Shown: positions 25,766 through 33,342 of the stretch, in pieces
Layout: the number at the start of each line of letters is the position of its first letter
How positions within the stretch are numbered: position 1 is the first letter of the stretch
From: Cytophaga aurantiaca DSM 3654
GTDB taxonomy: Bacteria; Bacteroidota; Bacteroidia; Cytophagales; Cytophagaceae
Direction: 5' to 3'
DNA length: 64,000 nucleotides
Assembly: GCF_000379725.1 (NCBI RefSeq)
Contig: NZ_KB903654.1
Span: forward strand, 1-64,000
Position numbers and translations under genes: made by a program
Notes under the pieces: generated by a model
What the model saw: only the letters and a program-made list of their open reading frames with translations
The model's database searches: none
Told to the model about the DNA's origin: nothing

Positions 25766-26545
25766 CTAATCGTTCGATAACTTGTTCATCTGCTTTTGCA
25801 AGCCGCTTACTATTGCAGATAATTTTTCTACAGACATATCCGGCTTCGGAAAGTCTGTACTGATATAGGCCTTCGATTCCCATATCTCTAAGACATCCTC
25901 TACATGCACATCGTATGGCTCATAGGCAGGATTATCTGATATTAATTTTATGGTTTCCGTTTTCTTAATATTGTTTTGAATACGTTTATAAACAATACCT
26001 TCATTCACCGTAACCAATATATATGTTTGCTGATCTTTTAATGAATTCCAGTTTTCTAGATATTGGCCAACGATTAAGCTTCCGCTTGCTAAAGGCAACA
26101 TGGAATCACCTTTGATCTCAAAGGCACGGTATGTACCGCTACCACTGAAGATCGGCAAATAAAACTTAGGTAGCTCTGCCACATATTCAGGGTCTGCATA
26201 GCCATTCAAATAACCGGCTGCAGCCTTTTCAGGTACCAACTGAATATTCTCTTTATCGTCTTTATCTACTGTGATAGCCAGGACACGAAGCTTTTTACCT
26301 TCAATATCTTTACTAAGGGCTTCTTTTCGTTTAGTCGGATCACTTAATGTTTCAGAAATCAACAGATCTACCGTTGTATCAAACAAGCGTGCCATGACTG
26401 TTAATGTTTCAAGTCCCGGTTCCGCTCTGCCCTCTTCGTACGCACCAAGTAGCGAACGCTTAATACCTATGCGCTGTGCAAGCTGCTCCTGCGTAAAACC
26501 TAATTGCTTTCTGAAAAATTTAATGTTCTCACTAACTAAACTCAT
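25766..26545 (-). CDS. XRE-type repressor with S24 (LexA-like) peptidase domain
   Basis: A 259-residue transcription factor. Residues 1-65 are a Cro/CI helix-turn-helix (IKFFRKQLGFTQEQLAQRIG, SLLGAYEEGRAEPGLETL). Residues about 100-225 are an S24 domain with the Ser nucleophile in KGDSMLPLASGSLIVG and the Lys base in GIVYKRI. An Ala-Gly pair in KAAAGYLNGY is a plausible self-cleavage site. Such proteins can be inactivated by RecA filaments, so control by DNA damage is possible, or the peptidase may serve only for dimerisation. A 62-codon gene ends 16 bp upstream on the same strand. Confidence 0.85.
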   Translation of the reverse strand: MSLVSENIKFFRKQLGFTQEQLAQRIGIKRSLLGAYEEGRAEPGLETLTVMARLFDTTVDLLISETLSDPTKRKEALSKDIEGKKLRVLAITVDKDDKENIQLVPEKAAAGYLNGYADPEYVAELPKFYLPIFSGSGTYRAFEIKGDSMLPLASGSLIVGQYLENWNSLKDQQTYILVTVNEGIVYKRIQNNIKKTETIKLISDNPAYEPYDVHVEDVLEIWESKAYISTDFPKPDMSVEKLSAIVSGLQKQMNKLSND

Positions 26546-26561
26546 AGTAGATCTTTTTAAG

Positions 26562-26750
26562 TTATGCGACGGTCTTCAGTGTAAACTGATTGTTCAATGC
26601 TGCTAACACATCACTCATTTTCATGCCTGTTGTATCCATTTCTACTGAACGGAAGTAGCTGTTATCATTTGATTGACAAGATATGCCTACCCGAACACTT
26701 GATTGAGTAGAACTGCAACGGCGAATCAAATATACTAGTTTTGTTGTCAT
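26562..26750 (-). CDS. Small protein upstream of the S24 repressor
   Basis: A 62-residue basic-to-neutral protein starting MTTKLVYLIRRCSST, with two cysteines and the tail MSDVLAALNNQFTLKTVA. It is not recognised. The start at 26,750 is preferred over 26,798 because the longer form adds a low-complexity segment. Only 16 bp separate its stop from the repressor start, which suggests one transcript and a link with the regulator. Confidence 0.5.
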   Translation of the reverse strand: MTTKLVYLIRRCSSTQSSVRVGISCQSNDNSYFRSVEMDTTGMKMSDVLAALNNQFTLKTVA

Positions 26751-26754
26751 ACTG

Positions 26755-26820
26755 TTAATATTTTTAGTAAAATTAATACACATTTTTATATTTGCCAAAT
26801 TTTTTAGTAAATATTTTTAA
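26755..26820. promoter_or_regulatory. Candidate operator with 40-bp-spaced direct repeats
   Basis: TTTTTAGTAA occurs at 26,761-26,770 and again at 26,801-26,810, four helical turns apart, just upstream of the small gene and the S24 repressor gene. Autoregulation through these sites is an inference. Confidence 0.3.
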
Positions 26821-26925
26821 AATCTGTTTTTCAAGTCTTTATAAAGATATATGAATAAAAAATCCGTTAATCGAAGGTGAATCCATATTCACTTAGTATA
26901 TTGGTAGGTGATTTATACTAAAAAA

Positions 26926-27909
26926 ATGAGTAAATATCTTCTTTCGCTCCCCTTCCTGTTTTATTTTTTTTCGTGTTCTTCTGATAAACAATTGGAACAG
27001 AAAGAAGAAAACACCACAATCAAATCTGTTTATAAAGACGGGAATTTAATTGTACATGCCAGCAGTACAGAAAAACTGGAAGGTCTTAGCATAACCAATT
27101 TTGCAGCAGATACCGGAGTAAATAAAAAAGAACAGGGAATCCGTACCTATTTTATAATGACGGTCAACAAACACATACTGGATCAAATACATGCAGACGG
27201 TTTTGATGCATTGCTCGTAGATGTTGTTTGTAAAGGAAATTCTGGAAAATCATTTTCATATTTGACTACCTATTTGCCCGAACTTTCCGGAAAGGTAGTA
27301 TATCCGGATAAGAACATTGTATTTTCACATCCTTCGTCCCGCGGTATACAAATTGATATCCCGTATCGAAAATTAGAATTAGCTGCAGGAAAACAGCCTT
27401 TAACTTTTTCTCTCTTGGTATATCCGATAAAATTTGCAGTTGATACAAATAGAGTTGAAACAAAACACATCGAACGTATGGGCAGCAATCCCATCTATTC
27501 ACAAACGTATTCAACAGCCGTTAACACTCCGCAACTAAAAGTAAATACGATATCCATTACGGATGTGAAAATTAAAACAGAAAAGAAAAAAGCATCCTCC
27601 TATGATTTTACGTTGATAGGCAGCGGACTACCTGATCCCTATTGGCAGATATGGTGCGGAGAAGAACTGATCTACTTCTCTCCCGCTGAAAAAAATTCAT
27701 TGACTATAAATGGTACCAATTCCAGCAGTAATTTTTATACAGCAGCAAATGATATCATTACAATAAAGTTTTTAGATTACGATAATGGCCCCTTCAATCG
27801 GGACGATCAGATAGAAACAGTTGAAGGCACTCCTTCAGAATTAAAAAAATTAAAAAGAATTAACGGAACTACTATTTCCGCAGCAGCAATAAAGTTATCG
27901 CAACAATAG
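26926..27909 (+). CDS. Lipoprotein of unknown function
   Basis: A 327-residue exported protein. From the ATG at 26,926 the signal reads YLLSLPFLFYFFSCSS with a lipobox Cys at residue 17. A GTG at 26,908 would add six residues and is less likely. The mature protein is beta-rich, with segments such as YDFTLIGSGLPDPYWQIWC and ITIKFLDYDNGPFNRDDQ that recall C2-like or immunoglobulin-like folds, but no family is recognised. It is a single gene followed by a hairpin terminator. Confidence 0.65.
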   Translation: MSKYLLSLPFLFYFFSCSSDKQLEQKEENTTIKSVYKDGNLIVHASSTEKLEGLSITNFAADTGVNKKEQGIRTYFIMTVNKHILDQIHADGFDALLVDVVCKGNSGKSFSYLTTYLPELSGKVVYPDKNIVFSHPSSRGIQIDIPYRKLELAAGKQPLTFSLLVYPIKFAVDTNRVETKHIERMGSNPIYSQTYSTAVNTPQLKVNTISITDVKIKTEKKKASSYDFTLIGSGLPDPYWQIWCGEELIYFSPAEKNSLTINGTNSSSNFYTAANDIITIKFLDYDNGPFNRDDQIETVEGTPSELKKLKRINGTTISAAAIKLSQQ

Positions 27910-28430
27910 TTCAGATAACAAGAAAATAAAAAGGGCAAGCATTTCATCTGAAACAATTCAAATGGAATACTTGCCTTTTTTGTGAGTTAAAAAAAATAAA
28001 TAAAATATTTTAAAAATATAAAATCAAAATATCTTAAAAGATCTTAAAAATCTTTTATCCGTCGCAAACATGTAAATCAGGTGTTTTTTATTACTTATCT
28101 GCGGCTTCTATAACTATTAACGATCCGCACAAAAAAAGGTTTACTTTCAATTAAAAAATTACATTACTTTAAATCAAATAAAAGTAAAAAAACATACAAT
28201 TTTTAATTCAAAATACTAATAATAAGTATATTAAAAAATAAAAATATTTATTAATATATAGATTATTCATTAAAAACAAACACTGTTTTAAATCCTATCA
28301 AACTTGACCAAATAGGTATTTTTAAGAAAAGCCACATAAGTCATATTCTGTGTTGACATACATCATTTTAAAAAAACACGTGTTTGCCTAACTCGAATTC
28401 AATTAAAGTTTCAAAGAAACCAATTGAATT
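27910..28430. other. Non-coding A+T-rich stretch with terminator
   Basis: AAAAGGGCAAGCATTT at about 27,928 pairs imperfectly with AAATGGAATACTTGCCTTTT at about 27,959-27,978 and ends the lipoprotein transcript. The remaining 430 bp to the response-regulator gene is very A+T-rich, with no open frame and no repeat that I can define. Confidence 0.5.
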
Positions 28431-28955
28431 ATGAAGGAAAAGAAATATACCATTTTTATAATCGACAAGGATTTAGAACATGGTAATCAAATCAAAAACC
28501 ATTTAGCTAAACACAGTCATTATACCTTTCTTTTATTCTCTACCCCTGAAGAGTGTATAGAGTATATGCAATTAGAACCTGCGCTCATCTTTTTAGATTA
28601 TGAATTGCAACCTTCCGGAAAACAATCTTCTGAAGTTTTAAAGGATTTAAAAAAAATTGCCCCTAGCGCTGAAGTGGTATTATTTACTGGCAAAGAAAGT
28701 ATTGAAGTGATAGAAGACTCTATGCACAATGGAGCTTACGATTATTATATAAAAGACAATCATGCACATTTAAAGGCTGAATATTTAATTATACAGATCC
28801 TGCACAAACACCAATTGAAAGAAAAGATAGCACAGCAAAAAGATGTGATAAAGCTTTTATTATTTTTCATTGCAGCTTTAATATGCATGGCAATTGCTAT
28901 GTATTTTACAGGATTTATAAATGATTCATATATCGGCGGAAGCATGTTTGATTAA
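28431..28955 (+). CDS. Membrane-anchored response regulator receiver protein
   Basis: Residues 1-125 are a CheY-like receiver: an acidic pair near IDKD (12-14), the phospho-acceptor Asp56 in IFLDYELQ, Thr in VVLFTGKES and Lys in YDYYIKDN. Instead of an output domain there is a helix (EKIAQQKDVIK) and then one hydrophobic segment, LLLFFIAALICMAIAMYFTG, near residues 140-160, and a short tail. It would hold the receiver at the inner membrane. No kinase gene is adjacent. The protein is 174 residues and appears complete. Confidence 0.8.
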   Translation: MKEKKYTIFIIDKDLEHGNQIKNHLAKHSHYTFLLFSTPEECIEYMQLEPALIFLDYELQPSGKQSSEVLKDLKKIAPSAEVVLFTGKESIEVIEDSMHNGAYDYYIKDNHAHLKAEYLIIQILHKHQLKEKIAQQKDVIKLLLFFIAALICMAIAMYFTGFINDSYIGGSMFD

Positions 28956-28961
28956 CACTTA

Positions 28962-29004
28962 GAGTTAAAAGGATATGATAATTAAATTAATATCCTTTTA
29001 ACTC
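28962..29004. terminator. Bidirectional terminator
   Basis: Perfect 15-bp arms, GAGTTAAAAGGATAT at 28,962-28,976 and its complement at 28,990-29,004, between the convergent receiver and helicase genes. The right arm overlaps the end of the helicase gene. Confidence 0.8.
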
Positions 29005-30129
29005 AATTTCATCCGTACTCAATAATTCAACCTTTTTTTTCATTTTCTTTTGAATCACCCCAAAGTGATGCTTTTCCTCTTCACTGATCAAACTGATTGC
29101 TATTCCGGATGATTCTGCTCTGCCCGTACGACCAATCCGATGAATGTAATCTTTAGGTGAACGTGGCAATTCATAATTGATTACAAAGGGCAAAAAAGGT
29201 ATATCAATCCCTCGGGACATCAGATCGGTGGCCACCAATACATGAATCTTACCGGATTTGAAATGGTATAATGCATCCGAACGTGCACCCTGACTCTTCT
29301 TACTATGCAATGCTGCAGCCAGTATATTATTAGCCTTTAGCTTTTCAACAACTGCATCTGCACGGTGTACCGAAGAAGTAAAGACTAAAACCTGATTCAT
29401 CTTTTGTTCTTTGATGAGGTAGCGTAATAAAGGACCTTTACGTTCGTCTTCTACTGCATAAGCTACTTGTTGTATCAAATCTATGTTTTGTTCCTCAGCT
29501 ACAATTTCAATCTTTACAGGATCATGCAATAAAAATTCAGTGATCGTATCTACATCTTTTCCAAGTGTGGCAGAAAACAGTAAATTCTGCCGTTTCTTAG
29601 GGAGTAGTTTAAACACTGCTGCCATTTCTTCTTTAAAACCCAGATTCAGCATTTTATCGGCTTCATCCAACACCAGTATTTCAACATCACTTAAATAAAC
29701 AGCTTTTGAATCCACTAAATCCAATAAACGGCCAGGTGTTGCAATTAACACCTCAACACCCTGCATATGTATCATTTGCGGGTTAATAGATACACCACCA
29801 AATACCACCAATGTTTTTATACGATTAGGCAATGCATCGCTAAATGCTTTAAAAACTTCTCCGACTTGCAAGGCCAGCTCTCTTGTAGGCACCAATACAA
29901 GAGCACTAATATGTCTGTTTTTACCTAAGGGTTTTGTTTGAAGCAATTGTAAAATAGGCAAAACAAAACTAGCCGTTTTACCTGAGCCTGTTTGTGCGAT
30001 ACCTAAAATATCTTTCCCTTTTAAAATGAATGGTATAGCCTGCTCTTGAATTGGGTATGGTGTATTATAAAATTGTTTTTCCAATGCTTTTAAAATTGCC
30101 GGAGATAATCCAAGAGACGAGAAAGACAT
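28987..30129 (-). CDS. rhlE: DEAD-box RNA helicase, RhlE-like
   Basis: A 380-residue ATP-dependent RNA helicase. It has the Q-motif region FYNTPYPIQEQAIP, Walker A AQTGSGKT, PTRELA, TPGR, VLDEADK, SATL, then ARSDALYHF, ATDLMSRGID and HRIGRTGRAE. It lacks a long C-terminal extension and fits the RhlE group, involved in ribosome assembly or RNA decay. The start at 30,129 (MSFSSLGLSP) is the conserved family N terminus. Thirty upstream in-frame codons from 30,219 are A+T-rich and unlikely to be translated. Confidence 0.92.
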   Translation of the reverse strand: MSFSSLGLSPAILKALEKQFYNTPYPIQEQAIPFILKGKDILGIAQTGSGKTASFVLPILQLLQTKPLGKNRHISALVLVPTRELALQVGEVFKAFSDALPNRIKTLVVFGGVSINPQMIHMQGVEVLIATPGRLLDLVDSKAVYLSDVEILVLDEADKMLNLGFKEEMAAVFKLLPKKRQNLLFSATLGKDVDTITEFLLHDPVKIEIVAEEQNIDLIQQVAYAVEDERKGPLLRYLIKEQKMNQVLVFTSSVHRADAVVEKLKANNILAAALHSKKSQGARSDALYHFKSGKIHVLVATDLMSRGIDIPFLPFVINYELPRSPKDYIHRIGRTGRAESSGIAISLISEEEKHHFGVIQKKMKKKVELLSTDEIELKGY

Positions 30130-30338
30130 ACCTATTTGTAGTGATATTTGTTTATTTGATCTTATAAAGATACACATAACAATTTCTTTAATAAGAAGGT
30201 AGTGTAATCTTATTATCAATAATTATATTTTTTTTTGATTCTAGATGTAACTTTTTATACATTTATGCCGTATTTAATATCTGTTTGAATTAAATAACAT
30301 TTTAACCCATTTTAAAACATTTTAACTGTTTTTTATTT

Positions 30339-31013
30339 ATGAAAAAAATTATTCTATCCGCATTTGTATTAGGTGCAATGCTTGTTACAGGAAACGCAAT
30401 GGCTCAGGTTTCTGTTGGTCCTAAAATTGGTTTAAACCTTTCACACATTGCTGCTGATGATGCGGTTGGTTTACCTGATCCTAAAAACAAAGTTGGTTAC
30501 CAAATTGGGGGTATGTTAAATGCTCAAATCAATGATTATTTTGCAATCAGACCAGAGTTGTTATTTAACAATGTAGGTTCAAAATTTGAAGGTAGTGGTG
30601 TTACATATACATTGAACACAAACTATTTATCTATCCCACTTAACTTTGTAGGTTCTTATCCGGTAAGTGACGACTTCAAAATCCAGGCTTTTGCAGGTCC
30701 ATATGCTGCATTTGGTTTAGGTGGAAAGTACAAAGTAGAGTCTCCATTCGGTAATGCTGATGGTTCAATTAAAATGAAGAAAGATCCAGGTACTAGCAGT
30801 GATTTATACTTGAATTCTATGGATTTCGGTTTGAATTTTGGTCTTGGTTTCCAATACACTTCTTTTGTATTTACTGCTAACTATGGTTTAGGATTAACTA
30901 ACCTTGAAGCACACTACAAAGATTCTGCATCTGAAGATCAAAGAGGTGATAACGGTAAAATGTACAATAGAAACATCACATTCGGTGTAGCTTATTTATT
31001 TGGTGGTAAATAA
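30339..31013 (+). CDS. Outer-membrane beta-barrel protein, PorT/OmpA-like fold
   Basis: A 224-residue porin-family protein. A signal peptide, KKIILSAFVLGAMLVTGNAMAQ, precedes VSVGPKIGLNLSHI and repeated amphipathic strands, ending NRNITFGVAYLFGG with a C-terminal aromatic-rich strand. The layout fits the Bacteroidota outer-membrane beta-barrel family PF13568. A close paralogue lies 226 bp downstream. The 3' half is nearly identical at DNA level to that of the paralogue, while the 5' halves differ, suggesting gene conversion. Confidence 0.88.
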   Translation: MKKIILSAFVLGAMLVTGNAMAQVSVGPKIGLNLSHIAADDAVGLPDPKNKVGYQIGGMLNAQINDYFAIRPELLFNNVGSKFEGSGVTYTLNTNYLSIPLNFVGSYPVSDDFKIQAFAGPYAAFGLGGKYKVESPFGNADGSIKMKKDPGTSSDLYLNSMDFGLNFGLGFQYTSFVFTANYGLGLTNLEAHYKDSASEDQRGDNGKMYNRNITFGVAYLFGGK

Positions 31014-31074
31014 TATCACCTTGCTGTAGCTCATTAAAACAGCTATAGCTTGACAAGCATACTAAATTGAATTA

Positions 31075-31110
31075 AACAGCATCAAATTTATATTTGGTGC
31101 TGTTTTTTTA
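31075..31110 (+). terminator. Terminator after the first barrel gene
   Basis: AACAGC...CAAATTTATATTTG...GCTGTT folds into a hairpin at 31,075-31,104 with one G-T type mismatch, followed by a T-run. Confidence 0.75.
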
Positions 31111-31239
31111 TGTACATATCCATAAAATCTAATTAAATGGATATATTTTTTCACCATATATTTGAGCCACTCCTACTGGCGAATTGATAAATTACATGTA
31201 GCTTTATTGACTTTTATTAAATCGTTAAAATTTTTCTTT

Positions 31240-31920
31240 ATGAAAAAAATTATTTTATTAGCACTTATAGTAGCTACATCACTTTCTGCAAAAAACTCAA
31301 TGGCTCAAATTTCTGTGGGACCTAAGGTCGGTTTAAATCTTGCACACATTTATTCTGATGGAGATCTTGGTTTTGATAATCCTTCCAACAAAGTGGGATT
31401 TCAGATTGGCGGAATGTTAAATGCACAAATCAATGATTATTTTGCGATCAGACCTGAATTGTTATTCAACAATGTTGGTTCTAAATTTAAAAGCAACAGT
31501 AGTGATGCCACTGCTACAATAACTACAAATTATTTGTCATTGCCATTAAACTTTATCGGACAATATCCGATTAATGACAAGTTTAAAATACAAGCATTTG
31601 CAGGACCTTATGCTGCATTGGGTTTAGGTGGAAAGTACAAAGTAGAGTCTCCATTCGGTAATACTGATGGCTCAATTAAAATGAAAAAAGATCCTGGTAC
31701 TAGCAGTGATTTATACTTGAATTCTATGGATTTCGGTTTGAATTTTGGTCTTGGTTTTCAATACACTTCTTTCGTATTTACTGCTAATTATGGTTTAGGA
31801 TTAACAAACTTAGAACCTCATTACAAAGATTCTGCCTATGAAGATACAAGAGGTGAGAATGGAAAACTATACAACAGAAACATCACATTCGGTGTAGCTT
31901 ATTTGTTTGGCGGAAAATAA
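31240..31920 (+). CDS. Outer-membrane beta-barrel protein, tandem paralogue
   Basis: A 226-residue paralogue of the preceding barrel protein. The signal KKIILLALIVATSLSAKNSMAQ starts at 31,240; a frame from 31,162 would put 26 non-signal residues in front and is rejected. Mature protein: ISVGPKVGLNLAHIY to NRNITFGVAYLFGGK. From about 31,620 to 31,800 the DNA matches 30,715-30,895 with only a handful of silent changes. Function is unknown; such barrels can be porins or structural. Confidence 0.88.
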   Translation: MKKIILLALIVATSLSAKNSMAQISVGPKVGLNLAHIYSDGDLGFDNPSNKVGFQIGGMLNAQINDYFAIRPELLFNNVGSKFKSNSSDATATITTNYLSLPLNFIGQYPINDKFKIQAFAGPYAALGLGGKYKVESPFGNTDGSIKMKKDPGTSSDLYLNSMDFGLNFGLGFQYTSFVFTANYGLGLTNLEPHYKDSAYEDTRGENGKLYNRNITFGVAYLFGGK

Positions 31921-31940
31921 ACTTCATTACTATACATAAT

Positions 31941-31979
31941 AAAAAGACCTCTGAAGCAAGATTTTTCAGAGGTCTTTTT
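31941..31979. terminator. Bidirectional terminator
   Basis: AAAAAGACCTCTGA at 31,941-31,954 and TCAGAGGTCTTTTT at 31,966-31,979 form perfect 14-bp arms between the convergent barrel and VOC genes. Confidence 0.88.
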
Positions 31980-31983
31980 ATTA

Positions 31984-32364
31984 TCAATCTTTAATTCTCC
32001 AGGGCGGATTTAATCTATTCTCTCCTGCTTTGTATAAGATAAGTTGATTCCCATCCGGATCCTTCAATCTGGCTTCACGCCATAACCAGGGCTTATCGTT
32101 TGGTAACTCTTCAAATGTGATATTCTTCGTTTGTAATTCAGCAACACGCTTGTCCAGATCTGCTGATTCAAAATAAATCCATATACCTTCACCTGTAGAT
32201 AATACATCTACTTTATGCAATGAAAATGTTGAACTACCTTCGTCGCATTCAAACCGTGCATACTCGGGTAAAGCCTCTACAATTAATTTAAAACCCAACG
32301 TTTTATAAAAAACAATAGAACGTTCAACATCTAAAACAGGAAATGTAATTTGATTTAAATTCAT
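31984..32364 (-). CDS. VOC (glyoxalase/bleomycin-resistance) family protein
   Basis: A 126-residue single VOC unit with two beta-alpha-beta-beta-beta halves: ITFPVLDVERSIVFYKTLGFKLIVE begins the first and IWIYFESADLDKRVAEL the second. It ends LKDPDGNQLILYKAGENR, the usual family closure. VOC proteins bind a metal and act as lyases, dioxygenases or resistance proteins; nothing here fixes the reaction. The stop lies 27 bp upstream of the SRPBCC gene start region on the opposite reading order, so the genes may be co-transcribed on the minus strand. Confidence 0.85.
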   Translation of the reverse strand: MNLNQITFPVLDVERSIVFYKTLGFKLIVEALPEYARFECDEGSSTFSLHKVDVLSTGEGIWIYFESADLDKRVAELQTKNITFEELPNDKPWLWREARLKDPDGNQLILYKAGENRLNPPWRIKD

Positions 32365-32391
32365 AGAATTAAGTTGATTTAAAATAACAAC

Positions 32392-33330
32392 TCAACTATT
32401 CTTTTCAGAATTTGATTTTATATGATTCAATACTCTTTCATGAATCTTATGAACGATGGTGTTGCTCCATAATTGCCAGTAAAATACCGGTCTGATGTTA
32501 TGGTAATAAACGGTTGTACCTTCCAATAATGTTTTATTTTTTGATACTGAAATCAATTTGAATTGACCTCTTTTAGAAACAAAGTAATCGTGTAAATGAG
32601 GTGCATCTACATCCCAGAAGCTGAGTTCTTTCATTGGTACAGGCTGCTCGACCACATCAAATTGCAATAGATTTGGAGCATTCCATTTGGTAATCGGCTC
32701 TACAAAACTTCCGGTATTAAATGTACAATGCCTGATCGCTCCAACTCCTTCTCCTTCAATTCTTGCATTGATTGGATACGCAATCCCCACTTTGAAAAGA
32801 AACTCCGCAGGCTCTTTTAATTGAGGAAATTCAACAACATTCGTCCATACTTTTTCAATGGGTGCATTAATTTCTACGCTTGTTGTTACGGTATGATATG
32901 CAGGAGAAATATCTTTCTCTGCAAATGAAACCAAGGGTATGCAAATCAGTAGAAGTAAAAATACAGAAAAGGAATTTACGTTGTTTTGGTTGATTACATA
33001 ATAACCAATCAATGTTCCAATCCATGTAAACAATAATCCAAAGGGAGCAGCCATTGCAATACAGATAATTCCTTCAATTGCACAAACAACTAAAACTGCT
33101 GTGAATATTCCTAAAGCAGTAAATCCAACTTTTGCAGCAATTCTTTTATTTTTTACAAATGAGGTTTTGTATCCATATAAAATTGTTGAGCCAGCACCAA
33201 TGAATACAGGCGTTAGAATAAAAAGTGCCAGGCCATATTGACCAATTCCATAAATACCAAGAGCTGTAAGTATACCAGCTATAAGAACTGTTATTACAAT
33301 TGATATCCACTTCCTTTTTTCACTGCTCAT
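32392..33330 (-). CDS. Membrane protein with C-terminal SRPBCC domain
   Basis: A 312-residue protein. Four hydrophobic segments fill residues 1-145 (ISIVITVLIAGILTALGIYG, LALFILTPVFIGAGSTILYG, LGIFTAVLVVCAIEGIICIA, FSVFLLLLICIPLVSFA). Residues about 150-300 are an SRPBCC/START-like ligand-binding domain, with VTTSVEINAPIEKVWTNVVEF and LEGTTVYYHNIRP. The combination of a membrane anchor and lipid-binding-type domain is not one I can name. It follows the PBP1A gene by 12 bp and is probably in the same unit. Confidence 0.7.
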   Translation of the reverse strand: MSSEKRKWISIVITVLIAGILTALGIYGIGQYGLALFILTPVFIGAGSTILYGYKTSFVKNKRIAAKVGFTALGIFTAVLVVCAIEGIICIAMAAPFGLLFTWIGTLIGYYVINQNNVNSFSVFLLLLICIPLVSFAEKDISPAYHTVTTSVEINAPIEKVWTNVVEFPQLKEPAEFLFKVGIAYPINARIEGEGVGAIRHCTFNTGSFVEPITKWNAPNLLQFDVVEQPVPMKELSFWDVDAPHLHDYFVSKRGQFKLISVSKNKTLLEGTTVYYHNIRPVFYWQLWSNTIVHKIHERVLNHIKSNSEKNS

Positions 33331-33342
33331 AAAAAATATTAA

